Assembly: GCF_013377855.1 (NCBI RefSeq)
Contig: NZ_JABXYJ010000002.1
Location: forward strand, 124,001-188,000
DNA: 64,000 nucleotides
Origin: Cognatundibacterium oligocarboniphilum
Lineage (GTDB): Bacteria; Pseudomonadota; Gammaproteobacteria; Burkholderiales; Burkholderiaceae_D
Direction: 5' to 3'
Both the position numbers and the translations under genes were made by a program. Positions 37,358 to 46,303 of this stretch are shown piece after piece; position 1 is the stretch's first letter; each line of letters starts with the position of its first letter. Below the pieces are notes generated by a model. That model saw only the letters and a program-made list of their open reading frames with translations. It was not told the origin of the DNA and made no database searches.

Positions 37358-38113
37358 TTAAGGCTGCCGATCAGATTCAGCATCCGGATCACTCTCTGAC
37401 GCAGAGATTTCCGCAGCCAGATGACTTGTTTGTTCCACTACTATTTCTTGCGATACACCGGCAATCAAACCTTGATGCTCAGCCTCACTCTCTGCAGAGA
37501 CATGCACCGGAATGACACCTGCCATTTCAGCAACTTCATTCAATCCAGCCAGCTCCGGTCCGCGCTCATCCGCATCACCCTTCGTCAATTGCTGCAAGGG
37601 TGGCAGCTGATCAAGAGACGCCAGACCCAGATCACTCAAAAACTGGCGCGTCGTTGCAAACAGCGCAGGCCTGCCGGGGACATCCCTGTGACCGATCGTC
37701 TCTATCCATCCCCGGTCTTCAAGGGTTTTAATCATCTGGGAAGCCACAGTCACACCACGGATCTCTTCAATATCACCGCGGGTCACCGGCTGACGATATG
37801 CGATGATAGCGAGCGTCTCCAGAGTCGCCCGGGAATATCTGGGAGGTTTTTCCGGATTCAGTCGATCAATATAAGCGCGCATTTCCGGCCGGCTCTGAAA
37901 ACGCCATCCGGTTGATAACCCAACCAGCTCAATTCCCTTGCCAGACCAATCCTGACGAAGCTCTTCCAGCATGACTTTGATAGTATCCGCACCAACCAGC
38001 GCGTCTTGATCATCCGCATCCTGGAACAGTCTCTTAATGGTGTGTACCGACAGCGGCTCAGGTGCGCACAACAAGGCTGTTTCGAGGACTCGTTTTGCCT
38101 CAGCAGTATTCAT
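37358..38113 (-). CDS. scpB: Segregation and condensation protein ScpB
   Basis: ScpB is the winged-helix kite subunit that dimerises and binds ScpA in the SMC-ScpAB chromosome condensing complex. The 251-residue protein has the two-winged-helix core: [23 protein letters not shown], then [29 protein letters not shown] and [28 protein letters not shown]. The last 70 residues are acidic and of low complexity. scpA is not in the window. It is cotranscribed with rluB. Confidence 0.93.
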   Translation of the reverse strand: MNTAEAKRVLETALLCAPEPLSVHTIKRLFQDADDQDALVGADTIKVMLEELRQDWSGKGIELVGLSTGWRFQSRPEMRAYIDRLNPEKPPRYSRATLETLAIIAYRQPVTRGDIEEIRGVTVASQMIKTLEDRGWIETIGHRDVPGRPALFATTRQFLSDLGLASLDQLPPLQQLTKGDADERGPELAGLNEVAEMAGVIPVHVSAESEAEHQGLIAGVSQEIVVEQTSHLAAEISASESDPDAESDRQP

Positions 38114-38306
38114 GCAATAGTAGTTACACGGGTTTAATTGATGTCACAGAGGGAAGAACCGGGTATGTCCGGCATTTCAGCCCACGCCGTTATGCATATC
38201 ATTCTGTTGCCCGCCACGTTCTGGCGACAACATCCGCCCGGAAGGCGGAACAAGGCGACTGTAGGCGCAGATTACTGGCCTTGCCTGTCAAATCAGTAGA
38301 TACCGG

Positions 38307-38336
38307 ATTGTATTCCAGAATATCAGTGACAATCAA
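38307..38336 (-). promoter_or_regulatory. Candidate promoter of scpB-rluB
   Basis: On the minus strand TTGATT (38331-38336) and TACAAT (38307-38312) are 18 bases apart. A leader of about 190 bases would follow, with an imperfect GTTG-CGCCA/TGGCG-CAAC stem near 38206-38232. Nothing else is recognised between the tRNA-fMet terminator and scpB. Confidence 0.4.
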
Positions 38337-38355
38337 AAAAAATTTCCGGACTAAT

Positions 38356-38385
38356 AAAAAAGCCACGTAATAACGTGGCTTTTTT
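38356..38385 (-). terminator. Rho-independent terminator of tRNA-fMet
   Basis: AGCCACGT pairs with ACGTGGCT (38361-38368 with 38373-38380) across a 4-base loop, flanked by A5 and T5. It lies just beyond the CCA end of the tRNA on the minus strand; the symmetric tracts would also stop plus-strand transcription. Confidence 0.85.
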
Positions 38386-38393
38386 AAAAATCT

Positions 38394-38470
<77 letters not shown>

Positions 38471-38608
38471 TCTGAAGAATGAGACTATACACTGTTTTGC
38501 TGCCATGCGCAAATTCTTTCTGTTTTCATGGGAAGAGAAACGCCACCAGCCGCTGATGTTACACTTATCGACTGATACGATAACCAACTGATTACCGCCC
38601 TGCCCACC

Positions 38609-39178
38609 ATGAAATTCTGCCCCGAATGCGCCGCTCCGGTGATGCTCAAAATTCCTGAAGGCGATACGCGTGAACGCCACGTCTGCACATCATGCGGAAC
38701 CATTCATTACCACAACCCGAAAATGGTGGTGGGCTCGATACCGGTCTGGGAAACTAACGGCGAAATCAAAGTGCTGCTGTGCCGGCGCGCAATTGAACCG
38801 CGCTACGGATACTGGACGCTGCCTGCCGGATTCATGGAAAACAATGAAACCACCTCCGATGCAGCCAGGCGGGAAACCGAGGAGGAAGCCGGCGCCCACA
38901 TTGCCCTGCATGAATTATTCTCCATTCTGAATGTTCCTCACGTTCATCAAGTACATCTGTTTTACAGGGCAACCTTGCTGGATCTGGATTTTCAGGCCGG
39001 AACAGAAAGCCTGGAGGTGCAATTGTTCAGCGAACAGGAAATTCCCTGGGATGAAATCGCATTTCCGACAATTAGTCACACGTTGAAATTCTTTTTCGCA
39101 GATATTGTCGCAATCCGTCATGGTGGTCAATTCAACCTGCACGCCCACGACATCATGCACCCCATGCGTCACGGATAA
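38609..39178 (+). CDS. Nudix hydrolase with N-terminal zinc ribbon
   Basis: The 189-residue protein starts with a zinc ribbon (C4, C7, C26, C29) and then a Nudix domain. The Nudix box is complete at about 74-96: G-x5-E-x7-RETEEEAG, with the metal-binding Glu residues. Members hydrolyse nucleoside diphosphates linked to another moiety; those with this zinc ribbon are often annotated as ADP-ribose or NADH pyrophosphatase-like, but the substrate is unknown. It is a single gene ending at a bidirectional terminator shared with amtB. Confidence 0.88.
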   Translation: MKFCPECAAPVMLKIPEGDTRERHVCTSCGTIHYHNPKMVVGSIPVWETNGEIKVLLCRRAIEPRYGYWTLPAGFMENNETTSDAARRETEEEAGAHIALHELFSILNVPHVHQVHLFYRATLLDLDFQAGTESLEVQLFSEQEIPWDEIAFPTISHTLKFFFADIVAIRHGGQFNLHAHDIMHPMRHG

Positions 39179-39216
39179 AGCTCACGCCAGAGCAGACGAA
39201 AACAACATGCACTACA

Positions 39217-39258
39217 AATAAAAAACGACCGCCAGACATCGCGGTCGTTTTTTATTTT
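39217..39258. terminator. Bidirectional terminator after the Nudix gene
   Basis: An AAAACGACCGC/GCGGTCGTTTT stem has an 8-base loop and T-rich tracts on both strands. It lies about 40 bp from the Nudix stop and 85 bp from the amtB stop, between converging genes. Confidence 0.85.
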
Positions 39259-39341
39259 GAAGCCAGGAAAGCAATCGCCTCCGCCATCCGCCCCCCTCCT
39301 TCAACCTCCATCCCGATGCTGAAGGCGGCATGGGTACTACC

Positions 39342-40544
39342 TTACCAGCTCGTTTCACGCTCCGCCGTAGAGGAAATTTTATGAATCGATAAATCGGCTC
39401 CCTCAAATTCCTGCTCAGGATCAAGACGGATTCCCACCAGCTTTTTCAGCAAGCCATAAATCACCACACCGCCAATCACCGCAATCGCGACACCAATTAA
39501 AGTGCCAATGAGTTGCGAGGCAAAACTGACGCCACCAACACCGCCCAGGGAACGCAGTCCAAAAATTCCAGCTGCAATCCCCCCCCACGCGCCGCATAAA
39601 CCGTGCAAAGGCCAGACGCCCAGTACATCGTCCACCTTCCATTTATTTTGCGTCCAGGTGAACATCTGAACAAAAATAGCGCCTGCCACACCACCCGTCA
39701 CCAGCGCACCAAGTGGATGCATCAGGTCCGACCCGGCACACGCAGCCACCAGTCCTGCCAAGGGGCCGTTATAGACAAATCCGGGGTCATTTTTTCCCAT
39801 CACCAGCGCCACCAGAGTGCCGCCCACCATCGCCATCAATGAATTCATTGCCACCAGTCCATTCATCTTATCCAGCGTCTGCGCACTCATGACGTTAAAG
39901 CCAAACCAACCAACCGTCAGCACCCACGCGCCCAATGCCAGAAAAGGAATACTGGAAGGAGGATGTGCAGCAATAGCACCATTTTTCATATATCGGCCGC
40001 GGCGCGCGCCCAGCAACAATACTGCCGGCAGCGCCACCCATCCCCCAAAAGCATGCACCACCACCGAACCGGCAAAATCATGGAATTCTTCAGAAAATGC
40101 CGATTTCAACCAAGCCTGCATACCGAAATGCTGATTCCAGGCCATCCCCTCAAACAAGGGGTACACCAGTCCAACCAGCAAAGCTGTCGCGATCATCTGG
40201 GGGTAAAACTTTGCACGCTCCGCAATACCGCCGGAAATAATTGCAGGAATCGCCGCCGCAAAAGTCAGCAGAAAAAAGAATTTAACCAGCTCAAAACCAT
40301 TTCTGGCAGCCAGCACTTCGGCACCGGAATAAAACTGGACGCCATACGCCACCCAGTAGCCGACAAAAAAGTAAGCAATCGTAGAAACAGCAAAATCGAC
40401 TAAAATCTTGACCAGCGCATTCACTTGATTTTTTTTGCGGACTGTACCGAGCTCCAGAAAAGCAAATCCGGCATGCATTGCCAGAATCATGATGGCGCCC
40501 AGCAAGATGAACAATGCATCCGCGCCACTGTTTTGAACACTCAT
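39342..40544 (-). CDS. amtB: Ammonium transporter AmtB
   Basis: AmtB channels ammonium across the inner membrane and is usually gated by GlnK. The 400-residue protein has eleven membrane segments and the pore residues: the Asp of EFHDFAGSVVVHAFGG with the first of the twin histidines, and the second in WPLHGLCGAWGGIAAGIFG. The GGIAERAKFYPQ and ACAGSDLMHPLGALVTG blocks are conserved. No glnK adjoins it. The ATG at 40544 was chosen because the upstream frame (to 40592) crosses the predicted sigma-54 transcription start; a GGGAG lies before it. It is probably switched on under nitrogen limitation (see 40596-40611). Confidence 0.92.
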   Translation of the reverse strand: MSVQNSGADALFILLGAIMILAMHAGFAFLELGTVRKKNQVNALVKILVDFAVSTIAYFFVGYWVAYGVQFYSGAEVLAARNGFELVKFFFLLTFAAAIPAIISGGIAERAKFYPQMIATALLVGLVYPLFEGMAWNQHFGMQAWLKSAFSEEFHDFAGSVVVHAFGGWVALPAVLLLGARRGRYMKNGAIAAHPPSSIPFLALGAWVLTVGWFGFNVMSAQTLDKMNGLVAMNSLMAMVGGTLVALVMGKNDPGFVYNGPLAGLVAACAGSDLMHPLGALVTGGVAGAIFVQMFTWTQNKWKVDDVLGVWPLHGLCGAWGGIAAGIFGLRSLGGVGGVSFASQLIGTLIGVAIAVIGGVVIYGLLKKLVGIRLDPEQEFEGADLSIHKISSTAERETSW

Positions 40545-40595
40545 GACTATTTTCTCCCAATAAAAGTGCAAATCACATCGACAATGCACCAATCA

Positions 40596-40611
40596 AGCAA
40601 AAACTATTCCA
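40596..40611 (-). promoter_or_regulatory. Sigma-54 (-24/-12) promoter of amtB
   Basis: On the minus strand TGGAATAGTTTTTGCT has the invariant GG and GC ten bases apart and the T-run typical of the -12 side. Transcription would start near 40585, about 40 bases before the amtB ATG. Confidence 0.7.
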
Positions 40612-40691
40612 ATATAGTGCAAACCGGTAAGGCATTGATTCATTGCATGATTTCAAAATCAGGATATGCACCATTTTTGGATAATGCACCA
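40609..40691. promoter_or_regulatory. NtrC-like half-sites upstream of amtB
   Basis: TGCACCA occurs at 40667-40673 and 40685-40691 (18 bases apart), and again at 40585-40591 at the start point. On the minus strand TTGCACTATATTGG (40609-40622) matches one and a half arms of the NtrC consensus TGCAC-N-GGTGCA. The two distal copies lie 55-95 bases above the sigma-54 promoter, a normal place for an enhancer site. They also lie just before aat. Confidence 0.5.
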
Positions 40692-40729
40692 AAAAAGATC
40701 ACCTTTTTAGAGCAAACCGGGAGTGCATC

Positions 40730-41446
40730 TTGATTCCGTGGCTGGAAGCCGACACCCCGTTCCCCGATGTGTCGCAGGCATTAAACGCGGCGCAAGGTGC
40801 GGCGGGATTGTTGGCGGCGGGTGCAGATCTGTCTCCTGAACGTCTGTTGATGGCTTATCGGCAAGGAATTTTCCCCTGGTTTTCAGAAGGTCAGCCAATA
40901 CTCTGGTGGTCCACCGACCCGCGCATGGTGCTTCATACACGGGAATTCAAAATCTCTCTCAGTCTGCGCAAGCATTTGCGTAAAATCAGCAATGACTCAC
41001 ACTGGCAGATCCGGTTTGATTCGGCATTCGAACAAGTGATGCGCGCCTGCGCCGAACCGCGCAGGGACGGTGGCGGAACCTGGATTTCGGAAGAAATCAT
41101 TGCCGGATACTGCGGATTGCACCGCATGGGACACGCGCACTCCAGCGAAGTCTGGTTCAACGGTGAGCTTGTCGCCGGGGCGTACGGCGTGGCAATTGGC
41201 CGCATGTTTTATGGTGAATCCATGTTTACCCGGGTCAGTAACGCTTCCAAGGTCGCCCTGGCGCATCTGGTATTTTTCTTGCGTGAACAGCAGGTGGAAA
41301 TGATAGACTGCCAGCAAGAGACTTCGCATCTGGCGTCACTGGGGGCACATCCGGTTTCCCGCACTGAATTTATACGCCACTTGCAGCTTGCCACACAGAT
41401 GCCGGTCATCACCGGCTGGCATCCGCTGACTAACCCTGACTTCTGA
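40730..41446 (+). CDS. aat: Leucyl/phenylalanyl-tRNA--protein transferase Aat
   Basis: Aat adds Leu or Phe from aminoacyl-tRNA to proteins with N-terminal Arg or Lys, marking them for ClpAP via ClpS. The 238-residue protein begins [18 protein letters not shown] from a TTG behind GGAG. It has [37 protein letters not shown], the [14 protein letters not shown] segment and [20 protein letters not shown]-like blocks typical of the family. The stop is directly followed by the start region of bpt, the second N-degron transferase, so the two are one operon. Confidence 0.94.
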   Translation: MIPWLEADTPFPDVSQALNAAQGAAGLLAAGADLSPERLLMAYRQGIFPWFSEGQPILWWSTDPRMVLHTREFKISLSLRKHLRKISNDSHWQIRFDSAFEQVMRACAEPRRDGGGTWISEEIIAGYCGLHRMGHAHSSEVWFNGELVAGAYGVAIGRMFYGESMFTRVSNASKVALAHLVFFLREQQVEMIDCQQETSHLASLGAHPVSRTEFIRHLQLATQMPVITGWHPLTNPDF

Positions 41447-41461
41447 TTGCCTTGTTCACTC

Positions 41462-42190
41462 GTGACGCAGCTTAACGACCTCCCTTTTGCCAGCGTGCAG
41501 TTTTACGCGACAGCGCCATATCCATGCAGTTATCTGGATGGTCTGCAGGCGCGCTCCCAGGTTGCCACGCCAGCGCATCTGATTAATGCAGATACGTATT
41601 CCGAACTGGTCAAAAGTGGGTTCCGGCGTAGCGGCATTTTCATTTACCGGCCGTGCTGCGACAGCTGTCGCGCCTGCACGCCGGTACGTGTGCGGGTTGC
41701 TGAATTTCTGCCGAACCGCAGTCAGCGCCGCGCCTTCAGAAAGCATGACGACCTGACGGCACGCGTGATTCCGCTGGCCTATTCCCATGAGCACTATGAG
41801 CTGTATCAACGCTATCAGGCGCACCGGCATGCCGGTGGCGGCATGGATAACGACAGCCGGGAGCAGTATGCCCAATTCCTGCTGCAGAGCCGGGTCAACA
41901 CCCGGCTGGTAGAATTCCGTGATGCGCATCTGGTGCTGAGAATGGTCAGCATCATTGACATCCTGACCGATGGTCTGTCATCGGTTTACACCTATTTCGA
42001 TCCGGATGACGCTGCGGCGTCTTACGGTACTTACAATGTGCTGTGGCAGATTCAGCAGACCGCCGCACTGAATCTGCCTTACCTGTATCTGGGCTACTGG
42101 ATTGCCGCAAGCCCTAAAATGGCCTATAAAACCAACTTTAAACCTCTGGATGCACTCATGCATGGTCAATGGCAGGCACTGACTTCCTGA
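41462..42190 (+). CDS. bpt: Aspartate/glutamate leucyltransferase Bpt (bacterial arginyltransferase homologue)
   Basis: Bpt transfers Leu from tRNA to proteins with N-terminal Asp or Glu, feeding them to the ClpS/ClpAP pathway. The 242-residue protein has the ATE-N Cys cluster ([16 protein letters not shown]), [11 protein letters not shown] near its start, and the ATE-C half with [13 protein letters not shown] and [24 protein letters not shown]. The GTG at 41462 gives the usual MTQLNDLPF opening; a TTG at 41447, right after the aat stop, would add five residues. Neither has a strong ribosome site, which fits translation coupled to aat. Confidence 0.92.
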   Translation: MTQLNDLPFASVQFYATAPYPCSYLDGLQARSQVATPAHLINADTYSELVKSGFRRSGIFIYRPCCDSCRACTPVRVRVAEFLPNRSQRRAFRKHDDLTARVIPLAYSHEHYELYQRYQAHRHAGGGMDNDSREQYAQFLLQSRVNTRLVEFRDAHLVLRMVSIIDILTDGLSSVYTYFDPDDAAASYGTYNVLWQIQQTAALNLPYLYLGYWIAASPKMAYKTNFKPLDALMHGQWQALTS

Positions 42191-42200
42191 TGAAGCATTG

Positions 42201-42230
42201 AATATACTCCCATCCAGTATATAAAAAGCC
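42201..42230. repeat. Second copy of the ATACT/AGTAT element
   Basis: ATATACT and AGTATAT arms flank seven bases (CCCATCC), followed by AAAAAGCC. The whole 30 bases match the element at 6662-6691 almost throughout, in the same orientation. It lies 60 bp before pyrD, in a position suited to an operator. Confidence 0.5.
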
Positions 42231-42290
42231 GCTTGATTTACCTAGACGATCAATGTTTTTTCTTCTATACCCCCTATTTCTACATTTACC

Positions 42291-43340
42291 ATGACTGATA
42301 AATTACTTTATTCACTGGCTCGGCCGCTGCTGTTTTCGATGGAGCCGGAAAAAGCGCACCACTTCGCCCTGCCAGCTTTACAGCGCATTGCCAGAATGGG
42401 ACTGGGCGGCCTGTGCAGCAAACCTGCGGATGATGTGCGGACAGTCATGGGCATCACCTTTCCCAACCCGGTCGGACTGGCCGCAGGACTGGATAAAGAC
42501 GGGGCATATATCGACGGTCTGGCGACGCTCGGTTTCGGCTCGATTGAAATCGGCACCGTCACACCGCGCGCCCAACCCGGCAATCCCCAGCCACGCATGT
42601 TCCGATTGCCCAAAGCAGATGCCATCATCAACCGGATGGGCTTCAATAATGGCGGAGTGGATGCGTTTGTGCACAATGTGCAATCCTCCCGCTTTTATCA
42701 GGACAAACAAGGGGTACTGGGGCTGAACATCGGTAAAAATGCTGATACGCCGATCGAGCGGGCAGCAGATGATTACCTGCATTGCCTAGAAAAAGTGTAT
42801 CCGTATGCCAGCTATGTCACGGTCAATATTTCCTCTCCTAATACAAAGAACCTGCGCCAGCTGCAAGGCGCCAGCGAACTGGATGCCCTGCTGGCGCAAT
42901 TGAAAAATGCGCAGCAAAGGCTGGCAGACCAGCACCGCCGCTATGTTCCGGTGGCACTCAAAATTGCGCCCGACATCGATGCCGAACAAATCAAAACGAT
43001 TGCCGATGCACTGCTGCGCCACAAAATAGATGGCGTGATCGCCACCAACACCACCATCACCCGCGATGCAGTGCAGGGGCTGCCCCATGCGGAAGAAGCC
43101 GGTGGTCTTTCCGGCAAACCGGTATTTGAATTATCGAACCGGGTCATTCGCGCGCTGAAGGCGGAAGTCGGTGATGTGTTGCCGATTATCGGTGTTGGCG
43201 GCATCTTCTCCGGAGCAGATGCCGTCACCAAGGTACAGGCAGGCGCCTCATTGGTACAACTATATTCCGGCCTGATTTATCAAGGTCCCGGCCTGGTCAG
43301 GGAATGCGGCAACGCACTGCATAATGTCCGGCCTTACTAG
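42291..43340 (+). CDS. pyrD: Dihydroorotate dehydrogenase (quinone), class 2
   Basis: PyrD oxidises dihydroorotate to orotate in pyrimidine synthesis, passing electrons to quinone at the inner membrane. The 349-residue protein has the class 2 N-terminal helices ([26 protein letters not shown]) and the barrel motifs [64 protein letters not shown] with the catalytic Ser, and [33 protein letters not shown] for FMN phosphate. Full length. It lies 12 bp before the aldo/keto reductase. Confidence 0.96.
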   Translation: MTDKLLYSLARPLLFSMEPEKAHHFALPALQRIARMGLGGLCSKPADDVRTVMGITFPNPVGLAAGLDKDGAYIDGLATLGFGSIEIGTVTPRAQPGNPQPRMFRLPKADAIINRMGFNNGGVDAFVHNVQSSRFYQDKQGVLGLNIGKNADTPIERAADDYLHCLEKVYPYASYVTVNISSPNTKNLRQLQGASELDALLAQLKNAQQRLADQHRRYVPVALKIAPDIDAEQIKTIADALLRHKIDGVIATNTTITRDAVQGLPHAEEAGGLSGKPVFELSNRVIRALKAEVGDVLPIIGVGGIFSGADAVTKVQAGASLVQLYSGLIYQGPGLVRECGNALHNVRPY

Positions 43341-43351
43341 GAGCCAGCCTG

Positions 43352-44401
43352 ATGAAAATCGCTACCACCACACTCGGCAACAGCGGATTACAGGTATCGA
43401 AAATCTGCCTCGGCACCATGACCTTTGGCGAGCAGAATTCCGAGACCGAAGCGCATCAGCAACTCGACTACGCGTTCAGCCGTGGCATCAACTTTATCGA
43501 TACCGCAGAAATGTATCCCGTCATGCCGCGTGCGGAAACACAGGGACGAACGGAAGCGTATATCGGCAGTTGGCTACGTCATTCAGGACAGCGTCAGAAC
43601 GTGATACTGGCCAGCAAAGTGGCCGGGCCATCGCGTGGCATGCACTGGATTCGCGGCGGCGACAACGATCTGAATGAAAAAAATATCCGTGCAGCGCTCG
43701 ACGCCAGCCTGCAACGACTGCAAACGGATTACATCGATCTGTATCAGCTGCACTGGCCAAGCCGGAACGTGCCGGTCTTTGGACAAACCCGTTTCGACCC
43801 TGCGCTGGAGCGTCCGCATACGGCAATTGCCGAAACACTGGAAGTGCTGCAGGCGCTGGTGAAAGAAGGAAAAATCCGCGCTTTCGGCGTCTCGAACGAG
43901 AGCGCGTGGGGAATCAGCGAATTTGTGCATCAGGCATCCCGTCTGCAGGCGCCACGCATCGCATCGATCCAGAATGCCTATCATCTGATGAACCGCGCAT
44001 TTGAACAAGGGCTCGATGAAACCTGCTACCGGGAACAGGTCAGTCTGCTCGCATACAGCCCGCTGGCATTTGGTCAGCTGAGCGGCAAATACGCCGATGA
44101 CCCTGCTGCACATGGTCGGCTGACGATTTTCCCGCCAAGCTGGAGTCCGCGCTACACCCGCCCTGCCGTACTCGACATCAGCCGCCGCTACGCCGCACTG
44201 GCGCGACGACACGGACTGACACCGGCCCAGATGGCGCTGGCGTGGTGCTATTCGCGCTGGTTTGTCGCCAGTACCATCATCGGCGCCACCAATTTGACAC
44301 AGTTGCAGGAAAATATCGATGCCTGGGAGGTCACATTAAACGAGGACATCTTGCGGGAAATCGAACTGATTCATGCCACCCATCCCAACCCAGCGCAATA
44401 A
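43352..44401 (+). CDS. Aldo/keto reductase, Tas type
   Basis: The 349-residue NADPH-dependent reductase shows the AKR tetrad: FIDTAEMYPV (Asp and Tyr), ILASKVAGP (Lys) and DLYQLHWPSR (His). The MYPVMPRAETQGRTEAYIGSWL stretch and GGDNDLNEKNIRAALDASLQRLQTDYIDLY follow E. coli Tas closely. Its natural substrate is not known; Tas can suppress tyrosine auxotrophy in E. coli. It may share a transcript with pyrD. Confidence 0.9.
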   Translation: MKIATTTLGNSGLQVSKICLGTMTFGEQNSETEAHQQLDYAFSRGINFIDTAEMYPVMPRAETQGRTEAYIGSWLRHSGQRQNVILASKVAGPSRGMHWIRGGDNDLNEKNIRAALDASLQRLQTDYIDLYQLHWPSRNVPVFGQTRFDPALERPHTAIAETLEVLQALVKEGKIRAFGVSNESAWGISEFVHQASRLQAPRIASIQNAYHLMNRAFEQGLDETCYREQVSLLAYSPLAFGQLSGKYADDPAAHGRLTIFPPSWSPRYTRPAVLDISRRYAALARRHGLTPAQMALAWCYSRWFVASTIIGATNLTQLQENIDAWEVTLNEDILREIELIHATHPNPAQ

Positions 44402-44508
44402 ATCCCGCCGGTACCGGCCATCCGGTTACCGGCGCACTCCACCGCCAGCAAGACAGGCACAGCCAGCAGGCACCTGCCCTGCCGGTATACATCGCCTTCT
44501 TAAAAAAA

Positions 44509-44536
44509 TAGACAATATTTTAACAAATGTTAAAAT
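44509..44536 (+). promoter_or_regulatory. Candidate promoter with overlapping palindrome before the DUF4019 gene
   Basis: TAGACA (44509-44514) and TAAAAT (44531-44536) are 16 bases apart. They overlap a 9+9-bp palindrome, ATTTTAACA-AA-TGTTAAAAT (44517-44536), that covers the spacer and -10 box, a classic repressor-site layout. Confidence 0.45.
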
Positions 44537-44563
44537 AACATTTCCTACTCAATGGAGAATCAT

Positions 44564-44992
44564 ATGAAACTGCTGGCTATTTTTACCCTGATCGCAGGTA
44601 TGTTCACCCATTTGCTGGCAAACGCCGGGGAAACCGGCACAGCCGGCCAGATCCCGCAGGCACAAGCGATAGCCAGCCAGTGGCTGGCGCTGCTGGATAA
44701 AGATCAGTTTACCGAAAGCTGGAAACAGTCTGCCACCTTGCTGCAACAGTCGGTCCCGCAACATCAATGGCAGGAAGCCATGAACAACATCCGAACCAGT
44801 TTGGGCACCGTGATGTCGCGCCAGCTCAAATCTGCCGAAGCCAGATCCAGCCTGCCAGGCGCACCGGACGGCGAGTATGTGGTTATTCAGTATGAAACCC
44901 GTTACACCAATAAGGCCGCGGCGATTGAAACTATCACGCCGATGAAAGAAAAAGACGGCACCTGGCATGTAGCCGGTTATTATATTCGCTAG
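44564..44992 (+). CDS. DUF4019 family secreted protein
   Basis: A 142-residue protein with a signal peptide (MKLLAIFTLIAGMFTHLLANA, cut before GET) and a DUF4019 domain: ASQWLALLDKDQFTESWKQSA, HQWQEAMNNIRTSLGTVMSRQLKSAEARSSLPGAPDGEYVVIQYETRYTN, and the end KDGTWHVAGYYIR. The fold is thought to be related to NTF2-like/DUF3887 proteins; the function is unknown. The start has GGAG seven bases before it; an ATG four codons upstream overlaps that site and is less likely. It stands alone between a palindromic promoter and a strong terminator. Confidence 0.82.
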   Translation: MKLLAIFTLIAGMFTHLLANAGETGTAGQIPQAQAIASQWLALLDKDQFTESWKQSATLLQQSVPQHQWQEAMNNIRTSLGTVMSRQLKSAEARSSLPGAPDGEYVVIQYETRYTNKAAAIETITPMKEKDGTWHVAGYYIR

Positions 44993-45093
44993 GTTTCAGG
45001 CGATCTGAACCGGGCTGTGCTCAGAACATGTTCGTCAGCATCCCGGCCGACACGGCAATCAAGCGCATCAGTACAAACTCAACGCCGGCAGGC

Positions 45094-45124
45094 AAAAAGG
45101 GAGCGGATCTGCGCTCCCTTTTTT
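45094..45124 (+). terminator. Rho-independent terminator after DUF4019
   Basis: GGGAGCG/CGCTCCC (45099-45105 with 45112-45118) has a 6-base loop and flanking A5/T6. It also serves the converging cyclophilin gene. The remainder of the 231-bp gap holds no credible gene. Confidence 0.85.
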
Positions 45125-45223
45125 CATCAGCCGCTGCCATTCTCCTGACACGCGCGCCTGGCAAACGTCGCATTCACGGGGGGCATCCCGCAGATGCAGA
45201 CGTACTGCCGGCGGATTGCCGCT

Positions 45224-46177
45224 TCACTTCTGAGGACGTACCGGCACCGGAACATTACACAGGTCGATATAACCTGCCGGCACTTTATACCAGTCACCGC
45301 CACGGTTACGCTGCGCAGCCACCAGTGCTCTGAATGCCGCCGTATCGGTTCTGAACACTTCCAGTTTGCTGCGCTCATTTTCCGGTACATCAGCCGCCAG
45401 CCGCATCGTGCGGATCGGCGTACGCTCTTCGGCTTTTTCGTAAAAACCCAGCGCTCCGGTACCACGTGGCAAGGTAGTCAGTAACGTCATGCCATCCACC
45501 ACACGGCCAACCAGAGTGATATTCCGGTCCAGCTGGCGCGGCGCATGCCCGGTCACCACGTACAGAGAGCTCCCATTACCGCTGTTAGATTCCGTACCGC
45601 GCGCCACACCGACTGCGGCATAACAGTGTGCCAGCCAGGCAGTACCTTTTTTCGGATCACGACCAGCCGGAAATCCATTGGCATGTCCGACTTCAGGCGC
45701 ATAACCATCCATATCTGGCAAACGCGTGAATGGCAAACGGCTGGAATAAGGTACGGTGAATTCACCGTCGATCAGTTTTTTGGCGGTCTTGATTTCCCGC
45801 TTTTCATCCGGATCAGCCCATTGCACCACATAATTTTCCTGGGAGCGGACGATTGCCAGGCCGTCGAAATAGTTTTCCCTGACCAGCGCTTTGATATTGG
45901 CGACATTCCCTGGCGCAAAATCCGGCGCCAGTTCAATCACGACACGACCTTTGGGTAATTCCAGATACAGCGTGTTATCCGGATTCAGACTGCGCCAATC
46001 GGCTGCAGCAGAAGCCTTCAGAATATCAGCCATCATCAGCTTCGACTTGACCGGCAGCTCTCTGGCCATTGCCAGCGGGGAAAGCATGATTCCGGCATAC
46101 AACGCACCACGGCAACAGTGCGCGAATAACCGGAACAAAGAATGTGGTACAACAGAAACGGTGCGAGACGGCAGCAT
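45224..46177 (-). CDS. Periplasmic cyclophilin-type peptidyl-prolyl isomerase
   Basis: A 317-residue protein with an N-terminal hydrophobic segment (LYAGIMLSPLAMA, residues about 28-42) acting as signal or anchor. The cyclophilin domain follows: LELPKGRVVIELAPDFAPGNVANIKALVRENYFDGLAIVRSQENYVVQWADP, then GTAWLAHCYAAVGVARG and SSLYVVTGHAPRQLDRNITLVGRVVDGM. Insertions make it larger than E. coli PpiA, and the usual catalytic FHR appears as IVR, so activity could be reduced, although the Arg remains. The C-terminal PAGYIDLCNVPVP forms a separate tail. The start at 46177 is preferred over 46210. Confidence 0.85.
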   Translation of the reverse strand: MLPSRTVSVVPHSLFRLFAHCCRGALYAGIMLSPLAMARELPVKSKLMMADILKASAAADWRSLNPDNTLYLELPKGRVVIELAPDFAPGNVANIKALVRENYFDGLAIVRSQENYVVQWADPDEKREIKTAKKLIDGEFTVPYSSRLPFTRLPDMDGYAPEVGHANGFPAGRDPKKGTAWLAHCYAAVGVARGTESNSGNGSSLYVVTGHAPRQLDRNITLVGRVVDGMTLLTTLPRGTGALGFYEKAEERTPIRTMRLAADVPENERSKLEVFRTDTAAFRALVAAQRNRGGDWYKVPAGYIDLCNVPVPVRPQK

Positions 46178-46303
46178 ATTCAGACTCCAGATCAGATGTA
46201 AAGTAATCACAGAACAGGTGATAAGCGGTTCTGCCCATCAGCGGATACTCCCGATAACAGAAACACATGACCGTATGTGATGACTTATCATTTGTCCATA
46301 TTT

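Noticed and set aside
38062-38370. 102-residue plus-strand open frame before tRNA-fMet
   Set aside because: It overlaps the scpB start and its promoter region and has no recognisable sequence.
45028-45333. 101-residue plus-strand open frame
   Set aside because: It crosses a strong terminator hairpin and the 3' end of the cyclophilin gene and has no ribosome site.
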